NCBI RefSeq assembly: GCF_950100655.1
Contig: NZ_CATNLY010000001.1
Span: forward strand, 186,001 to 250,000
DNA: 64,000 nucleotides
From: Pleomorphomonas sp. T1.2MG-36
GTDB taxonomy: Bacteria; Pseudomonadota; Alphaproteobacteria; Rhizobiales; Pleomorphomonadaceae
Reading direction: 5' to 3'
The position numbers were made by a program, and so were the translations under genes. The notes below the pieces were generated by a model. That model did not search any database. It saw only the letters and a program-made list of their open reading frames with translations, and was not told the origin of the DNA. Shown one piece after another: positions 16,501 to 23,203 of this stretch (the stretch's first letter is position 1; each line of letters opens with the position of its first letter).

Positions 16501-19500
16501 ACCAGGACGGCCCGCAGCGGCGGTGCCATTGGCAAGACGGTAACGACGACCAGCCGCGATGGCCTGACGAAAACCTCCTCATCGGACCTCAACTCGGATA
16601 GCGCTTTTGACCGGACCAGTTCGGATGTCACCACGGTCGCGGCCGACGGTACGCGCACGCAGGTGTTCTCGACGAAAAGCGCCAACGGCACGCTTCTGTC
16701 GAAGACCACGACGGTGCGTAATGCGGACGGGCTGACGCGCACCACAACGACCGATGCCAACGGCGACGGGGCGACCGATCGGACGGTGACTGTGGCCAAA
16801 TCCGCTTCGAGTCAGGTCATCGAGACGACGACCGATTATGCCAGCAATGGCACGAGTGTGCTCAGGGCCGTCAAGACCACTTCGGCCGATGGGCGATCGA
16901 CGCGAACCGAAACCGGTCGATTCGTATCCGGTGCATTCGAAATCGCCGAGGTCGGCATCGACACGACTGTCAAGAACTCGGACGGCTCTTCAACCGAGAC
17001 GGTGGAACGACGCGCGCGCAACAATGCGCTTATCGACCGCACGGTCACCAACATCAGCGCCAACGGATTGACACAGTCGGTGACCCGCGACATCAACGGC
17101 GACGGCGCGGTGGATGCCTCGGCTTCCTCTGTCACGGTGGTCAACGCCGATGCGAGCCAAGTGAAGACGGTGGAAGCGCGGAGCGGCAACAATACGCTGC
17201 TCTCCAAGTCCACCACGACCATCAGCGCCGACCGCCGCAGCGTCATCACCGACATCGACGCTGACGGTGACGGCAAGCTCGATGGCAAGCAGACGACGAC
17301 GGTCGCGACCGACGGCAGCACCACTGTCGAGCAGCGTGACCTAACCGACACGGGCGTGCTCCAGAGCCGCGTGACGGCCAAAACGAGCGCCAATGGCCTC
17401 GTCGTGACCACCGAGACGGATGCCGACGGCGATGGCACCATCGATCGCAAGGTGACGGATTCGACCAGCCTGTCCACGGACGGCAGCTCCACGCGCACCG
17501 TGTCCAGTTATGCTCGCTCCGGCGCGCTGCTGGTCTCCGAAAAGACGTGGGTGGCCGGCGACGGCTTCACCACAACCGGGTCGCGAGACAGAAACGGTGA
17601 CGGTACGGCCGACGAAACGGTCACCTCCGACACGACCTTCTCCGCCGACGGTTCAACGAAGACCGTGACTTCGGCGAACAACGGCACGTCGCTGGTGTCG
17701 AAGTCGACGGTGACAGTCAGTGGCAACGGATTGTCCAAGACCATCGTTGACGACATCGATGGAAACACGACCACCGACCGGACGACGGCGGAGACCACGT
17801 CGCTGAATGCAGATGGCTCAACGGTGGTGACAAAGACCGTCAAGTCGGCCAACAACACCTTGATCGGCTCGTATGTTACGACGACGACCGCCAACGCGTT
17901 GACCGCGACCACGACAGTCGACCTCGATGGCAACGGCCAGACCGACCTGTCGAGCGTCAAGGAGATATTGGTCGACGGCTCAGCCAAGGTGACAGTCAAG
18001 GAGTTCAACGCGGCCGGTTCTCCGCAGAGCAGTGTCGTCACGCTCACATCGGCCGATGGGCTGACGGTGACGACCAGCATCGATTCCAACAACGATGGCA
18101 CGGTGGATCGAACGCGCAGTCAGGTGACGGCCATCGGCGCCGATGGGGCCAAAACAACCACATCTTCCGAATACTCGGGGACATCCACTCTGACGGAAAG
18201 GTCGACGAGCACCGTCAGCGCCAACGGGTTGACCTCGTCGATCATCTGGACGGATGGGGCTGGCGCCCGGCTCGGCAGCGTCGAGCAGGCAACGGTGATC
18301 GCCGCGAACGGCGACAAGACGGAAACCAGCACCTACCGCAAGGCCGATTCCTCGGTCGAGAGCAAGGTGACGACGACCACGTCGGGCAACGGCAACACGG
18401 TGTCGGTGGTGCGCGACGTCAACGGAGACGGTAAGACGGACCAGACGGTCGTCACCGCGCTGGCCGACGACGGGACGGCCACAGAAGTGTCCTCGCAGTT
18501 CCAGGCCAATGGCACGACGCTGGCGAGCCGCAAAACGGTGACGCTCAGCGCCAATCGCTTGGTGAAGACCACTCTGTTCGATGCCGACGGCAATGGTGCC
18601 GCCGAAAAGCAGCTCGTGGAGACGACCGTCCTCAACGCCGACGGCAGCACGACCGCGACCACGGTCGAGAGCGTCATGAACGGCTCCTGGCAGGTCAAGT
18701 CGCGGACGCAAGACGTGACGTCGGGCAACGGTCTTTCCCGGACGACATCCTTCGACGATACCGGCGGCGGTACCTATGGTCTGACGCACGAGAACAAGGT
18801 GACGCTCGACGCCGATGGCACCCGCAGGACGACTGACACCTGGAAGTCGGGTTCGGCGGTTACCAGATCGTCGACGCTCGTCGAATCGGCAAATCGCCTG
18901 ACGTCGACACTGTCGCTCGACAATAACGGCGACGGCACGACGGACCAGACCACGCAGACCACCAAGGTGCTGAATGCCGACGGTTCCACCACGGTAACCA
19001 GCATCAGCAAGGTCGGCACGGCGGCTCTTTCCAGCACCGTCACGACGACCAGCGCCGACGGACGTACCGTGACGATCGAGGACACTTCGGCCATTGCTGG
19101 CGTCGATGGCCGCAAGGCCACCCGAACGACCCGGACGCTGGCCGACGGTTCGACCATCGAGCGGAACGAGGTTCGCAACACTGCGGGCCTGCTGATCGAG
19201 GCGACGACGACCACGACGTCGGACGACAAGCGGCTTGTGAAGTATGAGCGCGATGTCAACGGCGATGGCACGTTCGATCAGGTCGAAACGCGACAGACCA
19301 CCATCGACGGGCGACTGATCACTACTACTGAGAACCGCAACTCCGCCGGTACGCTTATGTTCGATGCAGGGAATGCCATGAGGAGCCGGGCGACCTCTCG
19401 AAGCGCGGTGACCGGATCGGGCTTGGCTTCGGCAAGCGGCGCGACCTCATCGACCAACCGCGACAAGATCGATCGTTCGGCCGTCGTAAGCGCCCGGCTC

Positions 19501-19590
19501 AGCGTCGGGGTCCGGCTCGCCGCGTCTTCGGGCCTCAAGGTGCGTTCCAGCTCGACCAGCGAGGGCGGCAACGAGAACGTCGTGGGGTGA
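13594..19590 (+). CDS. Giant T1SS substrate: N-terminal HExxH peptidase, Hint/BIL domain, Ca-binding repeat region
   Basis: 1998 residues. Residues 1-162 contain HEFRH at 111-115, a zinc-metallopeptidase HExxH motif, with His128 and Glu138 as possible third ligands. Residues 163-336 are a Hint domain: it starts CFTGDTSIQL, has TCTPGHHF in block B and ends VHN followed by Thr337, so both self-cleavage residues (Cys163, Asn336) are present. A Ser/Gly linker follows (about 470-560). Residues 564-700 hold EF-hand-like loops (LDLDGDGFDV, DADGDGVIS, DTDKNGVLDASD). From about 760 to 1924 there are about 21 repeats of 54-56 residues with D-x-[DN]-G-[DN]-G loops. The last ~70 residues are read out of frame through phage DNA, so the true C-terminus and secretion signal are probably lost. 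DNA up to about 14280 is AT-rich, the rest GC-rich. Confidence 0.85.
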   Translation: MTGKDKVSQIEFKFDDSVPSYVREQLQDPINRINQHIVDLYSISNVIPRTVEITSDPMRANSPRLVEVDKITGKALYENPRLGGLTVGNKIYIAVPPLYGEVKQYPYSFLHEFRHVTVPGTAGPNDPHYASWYDGLIEMKRILNVVPHDTDVMYSSQPDLLKCFTGDTSIQLEGGNTCYIRDIRPGDIVLAYDSRNENRYNSLVPRRVTHLFNNITTEWVVLTWQENDSSRELTCTPGHHFLDEFGNFPTIADILKRSGGDEATIVLADGQLQRVSARRIVYSAETAHLYERASKLETPVVGGLALSPIVVEGWATYNFEVEDLHTYVAGGVRVHNTSNPWTHESTKEKKDVAVTEAAIRHGVPEDYAIALGKGSLGVEELGGSSGSGVTKGSNSSTSGGGLVSYSTSGRAISLDRQTYDSYISSHGGDRATANSRVEAAVTAAVAAGKSYKDAMAAGMGEARAAGLGTSDWSTSRTAENAYNAAKEAAAKQQKTQSSSTSGSSGKGSGSSANTAPSGQTSGSGSSSSGSSGKGSGGSGSNSSSSPSSSGSGSSGGSSGKGHPVLLDLDGDGFDVTRLDQSSVYFDIGGDGYKHRTAWAGAGDGVLMVDADGDGVISNRKEVIFTDWDPTADSDIEALRQVFDTDKNGVLDASDADWSKFKVMVTRPDGTTVAKTMAELGIRSIKLTTDETRIALSDGSSIDGVTSYTKTDGSTGQAATATLMVDSRGYAVSTTSSTDGAGAVTVTSKALTSDGSLAEEIVRTTTADGLGVTTRFDSNGDGVIDRVLTDVTTVNADGSRQRVETNKTAAGVLIDKITTATSADRKTITIDRDKRGGGWTTERETQVTGTDNSLVVTLAALAPSASTIAKTTTTMSADRLLRSVAFDLDGNGTTERTTSDQTVINSNGSRVETESVNAGTGALLAKTVTSISADGQSRTETIDSDGDGLVDLNVASSTVRDTAGTATVTETRTARSGGAIGKTVTTTSRDGLTKTSSSDLNSDSAFDRTSSDVTTVAADGTRTQVFSTKSANGTLLSKTTTVRNADGLTRTTTTDANGDGATDRTVTVAKSASSQVIETTTDYASNGTSVLRAVKTTSADGRSTRTETGRFVSGAFEIAEVGIDTTVKNSDGSSTETVERRARNNALIDRTVTNISANGLTQSVTRDINGDGAVDASASSVTVVNADASQVKTVEARSGNNTLLSKSTTTISADRRSVITDIDADGDGKLDGKQTTTVATDGSTTVEQRDLTDTGVLQSRVTAKTSANGLVVTTETDADGDGTIDRKVTDSTSLSTDGSSTRTVSSYARSGALLVSEKTWVAGDGFTTTGSRDRNGDGTADETVTSDTTFSADGSTKTVTSANNGTSLVSKSTVTVSGNGLSKTIVDDIDGNTTTDRTTAETTSLNADGSTVVTKTVKSANNTLIGSYVTTTTANALTATTTVDLDGNGQTDLSSVKEILVDGSAKVTVKEFNAAGSPQSSVVTLTSADGLTVTTSIDSNNDGTVDRTRSQVTAIGADGAKTTTSSEYSGTSTLTERSTSTVSANGLTSSIIWTDGAGARLGSVEQATVIAANGDKTETSTYRKADSSVESKVTTTTSGNGNTVSVVRDVNGDGKTDQTVVTALADDGTATEVSSQFQANGTTLASRKTVTLSANRLVKTTLFDADGNGAAEKQLVETTVLNADGSTTATTVESVMNGSWQVKSRTQDVTSGNGLSRTTSFDDTGGGTYGLTHENKVTLDADGTRRTTDTWKSGSAVTRSSTLVESANRLTSTLSLDNNGDGTTDQTTQTTKVLNADGSTTVTSISKVGTAALSSTVTTTSADGRTVTIEDTSAIAGVDGRKATRTTRTLADGSTIERNEVRNTAGLLIEATTTTTSDDKRLVKYERDVNGDGTFDQVETRQTTIDGRLITTTENRNSAGTLMFDAGNAMRSRATSRSAVTGSGLASASGATSSTNRDKIDRSAVVSARLSVGVRLAASSGLKVRSSSTSEGGNENVVG
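15880..19365 (+). repeat. About 21 tandem coding repeats of ~165 bases
   Basis: Each unit encodes 54-56 residues beginning S-A-[DN]-G/R-L, followed by T-rich beta segments, a loop such as DANGDGATDRT or DADGDGTIDRK, and a middle N-A-D-G-S motif. The DxDGDG-type loops suggest calcium binding after export. Units vary in sequence, so this is old divergence and not recent slippage. Confidence 0.75.
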
Positions 19591-19628
19591 AGCAGCTGCG
19601 GGGTGGGAAGTGCGGGACGGTTGGACAT
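19370..19628 (-). pseudogene. Truncated phage replication-module gene at the cassette junction
   Basis: On the minus strand an ATG at 19628 opens a frame whose later part (ALTTAERSILSRLVDEVAPL, then ALREVARLLMAFPAS) has the helical style of a small phage gene that follows O-like genes. It breaks off at about 19370, exactly where the repeat protein on the other strand stops making sense. It overlaps the end of the O-like gene in another frame by about 180 bases, so either its true start is internal or the O-like gene ends differently. Function unknown. Confidence 0.4.
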
Positions 19629-20202
19629 TGTTCGGCTCCGGCGCGGGCTTCAGGCGGTTGTCGCGGGCTTGGTAGACGGCTTCGGTGAAGTAGTTCCAGG
19701 AACGGATGCTCGACGGTCGCGCCCTGCTACATCGGGCTCGGATGGCTGGGAGAATGTCGGCCTGGAGGTCGCAGCCGTTGCGGATCCAGTTCATCGGATC
19801 GGACAGGACGAGGAGCCCCGGCGCCGCGGCTGGATTGACCAGCGCCCTACCCCCGGCATTTGCCAGTTCCCGACCGAGCGTTTCGTAATCCGGTTCCGAG
19901 ATCGGCTCAGGCTCGGGCGCCGCGTCGCGCGTCTCGTCCGGTGTAGTCTGGGGGGATATAGGGGGGGTGTTAGGGGGTGTGGGGGAAAGCGGGGGGGAAT
20001 GGGGGGTGTCGCGTGACTGTCCTGTGACTGTCGCGTGACTGTCACGCCTACGGTCACGCTCCCGGCGCTTGCGTTCGGCCGCTTTGGCGCGGCGCTCGGC
20101 GTCGACCGCGTCTCTTTCCTCGATCTCGCGAACGGCCATGACGATGGCACTGATGGGAGCACCAGCGGCGGCCATGTCTTCGATCAGGCGGGCGATGCTC
20201 AT
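19447..20202 (-). CDS. Phage replication-type (O-like) protein
   Basis: A 251-residue protein. An N-terminal helical segment (MSIARLIEDMAAAGAPISAI, then REIEERDAVDAERRAKAAER) leads to a basic KRRERDRRR stretch, a proline-rich linker and a C-terminal domain (GCDLQADILPAIRARCSRAR, then SIRSWNYFTEAVYQARDNRL) seen in hypothetical prophage proteins of alphaproteobacteria. Its position next to the Cro/CII-like genes corresponds to the replication module of lambdoid phages. The start overlaps the preceding gene's stop (ATGA). The linker DNA contains G-runs and three 9-bp repeats that could be a replication origin. A precise biochemical role is not visible. Confidence 0.6.
   Translation of the reverse strand: MSIARLIEDMAAAGAPISAIVMAVREIEERDAVDAERRAKAAERKRRERDRRRDSHATVTGQSRDTPHSPPLSPTPPNTPPISPQTTPDETRDAAPEPEPISEPDYETLGRELANAGGRALVNPAAAPGLLVLSDPMNWIRNGCDLQADILPAIRARCSRARPSSIRSWNYFTEAVYQARDNRLKPAPEPNNVQPSRTSHPAAASPHDVLVAALAGRAGTHLEARRRGEPDPDAEPGAYDGRTIDLVAVGR
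19950..20043. other. Candidate phage replication origin: G-runs plus three 9-bp iteron-like repeats
   Basis: Six runs of five to seven G lie between 19950 and 20006. Directly after them GTGACTGTC occurs three times at 20013, 20024 and 20035 with an 11-base period, one helical turn. Both lie inside the O-like gene, where lambda-type phages keep their origin. The repeats also encode a Thr/Ser-rich linker, so a coding explanation is possible. Confidence 0.4.
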
Positions 20203-20447
20203 TGGTCGCCCTCGCTTGGCCGCGTCTTCACATCCGCCTCCAGTTCCGAAAGGAATTTGCCCAGGCTCGCCAGTGCTTCGAGCCGGTGTTCTTTGACCGA
20301 GATCGTTCCGAGGCTTGCCCGCGCTGCCCTCACCTCAAGGCTGTTGCCGTGTCGGGCAGCGGCCGAGCGGATGTTCTGGATGTGATCGCGCTCCTCGATG
20401 TAGAGGAGCCGAACCAGATCCATGTGGGCGGCGACCGAGGAGATCAC
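20199..20447 (-). CDS. Small helical prophage protein of unknown function
   Basis: An 82-residue, mostly helical, charged protein (MDLVRLLYIEERDHIQNIRS, then KEHRLEALASLGKFLSELEA). The frame opens with GTG at 20447; an ATG at 20423 is an alternative start. It overlaps the O-like gene by four bases (ATGA), showing that they are translated as one operon. I recognise no family. Confidence 0.5.
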   Translation of the reverse strand: MISSVAAHMDLVRLLYIEERDHIQNIRSAAARHGNSLEVRAARASLGTISVKEHRLEALASLGKFLSELEADVKTRPSEGDQ

Positions 20448-20509
20448 CGGGTCAATCTCGGCTCTATTGCGGCTGCGATGGCCTTGCCCTGCCCTCGTCG
20501 GGTCGCATT

Positions 20510-20578
20510 CCCCGAAACGACAGCGTTACCGTTTGCCCTAAGCGACGTGGTCGCGTTGGTAGTGCCGTCGTTTCGGGG
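20510..20578. repeat. 12-bp perfect inverted repeat, 45-base spacer
   Basis: CCCCGAAACGAC at 20510-20521 and GTCGTTTCGGGG at 20567-20578 lie in the 163-base gap between the CII-like gene and the next small gene. The spacing suggests two halves of a regulatory or attachment site, or a long hairpin; there is no T-run, so it is not a simple terminator. Confidence 0.5.
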
Positions 20579-20610
20579 AGCGATTACGGGCATGGCTAGC
20601 CACGCGTGTT

Positions 20611-21054
20611 TCATCCGGTCCGCCTTCCCTGCAACGCTTTGAGCAGCTCGGAATTGCGGGCCTGCAGGTCGATGAGCATCTTGGTGAGCAGCACGACCTC
20701 GTTGTCGGAAATGATGCCGTCCTCAAGTGCCTCACTCACTGCGGAGCCGAGCTCGGCCGTCTTGATAATCAAGGTGTTCGCATCACGGCGAAGGTTGGTT
20801 CCGCGTTCGTCGGTCGCCAATGCGTCGAGTCTGTAACCAAGCGCGGCGGCGACCACGCGAAGGATCACCGGATCGCCTGCAATCTCATCGATCTTGGCGG
20901 CATCAGCGAGTGTGACGCGATCGCGAGCGTTGATGTCGGCGAGGCGCTGAATATGGCTCTTGCTGATGCCTGTCAGCTCGGCGGCGGCTTCCAGTCCCCC
21001 GAGAGCCGCGATCTGGCGTTTGAGGGCTGACTTGATCGGGATGTCGTTCATCAT
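20611..21054 (-). CDS. CII-like phage transcriptional regulator
   Basis: A 147-residue helix-turn-helix protein. LKRQIAALGGLEAAAELTGI and SKSHIQRLADINARDRVTLA form the DNA-binding part, and a C-terminal helix (NEVVLLTKMLIDLQARNSEL) may oligomerise. The open frame extends upstream to 21192, but the extra 46 residues overlap a region of different character; ATG 21054 (or 21051) begins the sensible protein MNDIPIKSALKRQ. Its place between Cro-like and replication genes fits CII. Only general family features are visible. Confidence 0.6.
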   Translation of the reverse strand: MMNDIPIKSALKRQIAALGGLEAAAELTGISKSHIQRLADINARDRVTLADAAKIDEIAGDPVILRVVAAALGYRLDALATDERGTNLRRDANTLIIKTAELGSAVSEALEDGIISDNEVVLLTKMLIDLQARNSELLKALQGRRTG

Positions 21055-21192
21055 GATTCCGTGGCAGAAAGAGGGGTGTATGTGTGTCGCCGCAACTTTT
21101 GATGGGTGCTCTAGGAAAGCGCTGGCACCGAAATCAGGTGAGCGACGCCGACGTGGAACCAGATCGGCGGAGAGCAGAAAGGGGGGGCCCAA

Positions 21193-21738
21193 GTGACTCT
21201 AGATCTCACCACAGTTACGGCGGGAGCCGGTCTTGTATTTGGATTGATCGGCACTGCTCTCGGGGTGTGGAGTCGTGTCGATAGAATTCTTGATAAGAGA
21301 GAAAATGAACGCGCCACGCGGCCAAGAATGATTGTCGAAGCCACAGGCCAATCGAACGGCTGGACCGCCTTGACTATTCGCTTCATGCCATCCGGCATGG
21401 AAGGCTTTTGGATACAGGATATCCGGGTTGATAGAAAAGAAAGCGCATTAACAACAAGCATTTATGCCCCCTCTGAGCGAAGTGAGGTTGTTGTGCTTGT
21501 GGGCGGCATAGCCATGCCGGATGAGGTTGGGGCCGCCTCTTCTCTACCTGTCGGAGTAATGTGTGGCCCCATAGGCACAAATGCTTCACAGTTTGAGTGT
21601 TGGCTGCGTACAACAGCCAGTTCTGCGCAAATCACAGCAGTGTGCGTGAGAACAACATCGACCAACTCGGCCAAGGCCCTTAAGCGAAGAGAGGTTTCGA
21701 TAGCTGCTATTGTCCCGATGACGAGCACGGCCAAGTGA
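21193..21738 (+). CDS. Hypothetical membrane-anchored protein
   Basis: A 181-residue frame from GTG 21193. Residues 8-27 form a membrane helix (GAGLVFGLIGTALGVWSRVD), followed by a charged juxtamembrane segment and a beta-rich region (TALTIRFMPSGMEGFWIQDI). This anchor plus beta-domain design is common in small phage proteins. A competing minus-strand frame starting at 21776 overlaps it and is linked by ATGA to the Cro-like gene; its first 55 residues also look like a membrane protein. I favour the plus-strand gene on overall composition, but with limited certainty. Confidence 0.4.
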   Translation: MTLDLTTVTAGAGLVFGLIGTALGVWSRVDRILDKRENERATRPRMIVEATGQSNGWTALTIRFMPSGMEGFWIQDIRVDRKESALTTSIYAPSERSEVVVLVGGIAMPDEVGAASSLPVGVMCGPIGTNASQFECWLRTTASSAQITAVCVRTTSTNSAKALKRREVSIAAIVPMTSTAK

Positions 21739-21772
21739 AAGGCACCAAAGATCATCAGGACTTGGATGTCGT

Positions 21773-22096
21773 TCATGATGGTTCCGATGCATGTGGGAAA
21801 TCGGACGCGGCTTTCCTGTTTCCGCGCACTAACACTTCGGGCATGTTCTCGTCAGAAGGTGCTGCCGCGCGAGGCGCTAGATTGGCAGTTCGTGCTGTGC
21901 GTTCGTGGCTTCTCCGCAGCTCCATAAAGGCGCGAACCTTGGCCTCGTTTTCTGGCCACATTCGCCCGCCTCTCCGGAGTCGCTTGACCAACTCCGAGGA
22001 CCCCATCGAGGCCTTGCCAAAGTAGGAGGCGCCCATGTTCGTTTCGGACAGGAATTCCTCAATGTCCGAGAGGATGTCGGTTCGTTCTTGGGACAT
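21773..22096 (-). CDS. Cro-like prophage regulator
   Basis: A 107-residue protein with a compact HTH-like core (ILSDIEEFLSETNMGASYFG, then SSELVKRLRRGGRMWPENEA) found in small prophage regulators of alphaproteobacteria, and a disordered tail. It is divergent from the CI-like repressor gene with an 87-base gap that contains a palindromic operator, the classical lysis-lysogeny switch arrangement. Confidence 0.6.
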   Translation of the reverse strand: MSQERTDILSDIEEFLSETNMGASYFGKASMGSSELVKRLRRGGRMWPENEAKVRAFMELRRSHERTARTANLAPRAAAPSDENMPEVLVRGNRKAASDFPHASEPS

Positions 22097-22105
22097 AAGA
22101 TCGGA

Positions 22106-22125
22106 ATATCCTTTATCAAGGATAT
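22106..22125. promoter_or_regulatory. Palindromic operator in the Cro/CI intergenic region
   Basis: ATATCCTT-TATC-AAGGATAT, with perfect 8-base arms, in the 87-base gap between the divergent Cro-like and CI-like genes. The same AAGGATAT half-site recurs twice upstream of the bet remnant, which suggests a shared repressor. Confidence 0.65.
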
Positions 22126-22183
22126 AATCAACGTCCTTTTTTGCAGCCGTGCATATCCTCTGAGTTTAGCCCATATTGCCAAC

Positions 22184-22492
22184 ATGAACGAAACGGATTG
22201 GCGAGACCGACTCGCCCAGGTGATCAAAGACAAGGATCGAACCAAGCGGGACGTTTCTCTGAAGGCGGGAAACGGCCCCGGATATGTTCACTCCATTTTA
22301 TCGGAAGGGCGCGACCCAACGATCGACAACCTCATTGGCATCTGCCAAGAGCTGGGGGTTAGCGTGTCTTATATCCTGTATGGCTTTGATATTTCTGCCG
22401 AACAGGAGGAGATTCTGAAGCTTCTGGAAAACGCGTCGCCGGAAGCGCGTGCGGGAATGATCTCTCTTCTGCGCGGATTGCAGCGGCCTTGA
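22184..22492 (+). CDS. CI-like XRE-family repressor
   Basis: A 102-residue protein. An XRE helix-turn-helix occupies residues 5-62 (DRTKRDVSLKAGNGPGYVHS, then GRDPTIDNLIGICQELGVSV) and a short C-terminal region (QEEILKLLENASPEARAGMI) would dimerise. There is no LexA-type peptidase domain, so induction by RecA-mediated self-cleavage is unlikely. The ATG at 22184 starts the family-like sequence; the upstream open stretch is the promoter/operator. It most likely binds the AAGGATAT palindromes on both sides and keeps the prophage silent. Confidence 0.72.
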   Translation: MNETDWRDRLAQVIKDKDRTKRDVSLKAGNGPGYVHSILSEGRDPTIDNLIGICQELGVSVSYILYGFDISAEQEEILKLLENASPEARAGMISLLRGLQRP

Positions 22493-22798
22493 GGGCCTCA
22501 GCCAACGCTAGAAGCTCGTTTCTAGAGAGACTCCTCAAGACAAAAACAACCTCTCTAGCGAGCATTCCGTCCTCATTTCGTGTATGTGGATATGGAACGT
22601 AACGCGAACATACCTGCTGTACAAGCAGTACGCTCAATGGAACCAGCCGGAGCGCCCATCATTCCTGTGCAGATTCCCAAGCGGTAGGCATACCATCTAG
22701 GGATCAGAAATTATCTCCAAAAAAGGATATTTGGTATTGCTATATCCCGTAAAAAGGATATAACTCCTTCTCATGAACTGAGGCGCCCGTTTTCGAGG
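22493..22798. promoter_or_regulatory. Intergenic region with a second operator cluster (22721-22762)
   Basis: This 306-base region ends in an AT-rich patch: AAAAGGATAT at 22721-22730, ATATCC at 22742-22747 and AAAAAGGATATA at 22751-22762. These match the half-sites of the palindrome at 22106-22125, so the CI-like repressor probably also controls the early rightward genes. No convincing gene lies in the region. Confidence 0.5.
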
Positions 22799-23203
22799 AT
22801 GGCCGAGTGCGTACGGAACACCGATACGTGGCGCCAGTGGCCCCGGCGCATGCTCCGCCACAAGGCGATGATCCAGGCGGCCCGCTACGCCTTCGGCTTC
22901 GCCGGCATCATCGATCCTGACGAATGGGACCGCTCCCCCGAGAAAGCCGACGAGACGGCCATCAAGGCCCCGCCGGCACCACCCGCGCCGGTCATCGATG
23001 CCAAGCCCGAGCCGACACCTGAAGCGCCGCGTCCGCCGGTCACATGGTTCGAGCTGCTTGAAGCCGCGATGCAAGACGGCGAAGTCGCCCAAGTGTGGGC
23101 CGACTTCGATGTAGATCGCATTTGCGCCGACACCGAGGACCGGGCTGTCGCGCTCGCCATCGCCCGCCGGTTCGATGCGAACTGGCTGACCGAGGAGGCG
23201 TGA
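22799..23203 (+). pseudogene. bet: Remnant of a Bet/RecT-type phage recombinase (N-terminus lost)
   Basis: The first 40 residues (VRNTDTWRQWPRRMLRHKAM, then IQAARYAFGFAGI) correspond to the end of the conserved Bet/RecT core, where the WPxRMLRHKAxIQAARYAFG block is typical. The roughly 200 residues that should precede it are absent; the DNA just upstream is an AT-rich operator region. The rest is a proline-rich tail. A single-strand annealing function is therefore improbable. The stop overlaps the ninB start (TGATG). Confidence 0.7.

Noticed and set aside
15777..19271. Series of Val/Ser-rich minus-strand frames opposite the repeat protein
   Set aside because: They arise from the period of the coding repeats and have no starts or ribosome sites of note.
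15880..19365. Possible CRISPR or DNA-level tandem array
   Set aside because: The repetition is at protein level with diverged DNA, and there are no uniform short repeats with unique spacers.
22359..22637. Minus-strand frame of 92 residues overlapping the CI-like gene
   Set aside because: It overlaps the repressor's 3' end, has no ribosome site and only a short helical stretch; not convincing as a gene.
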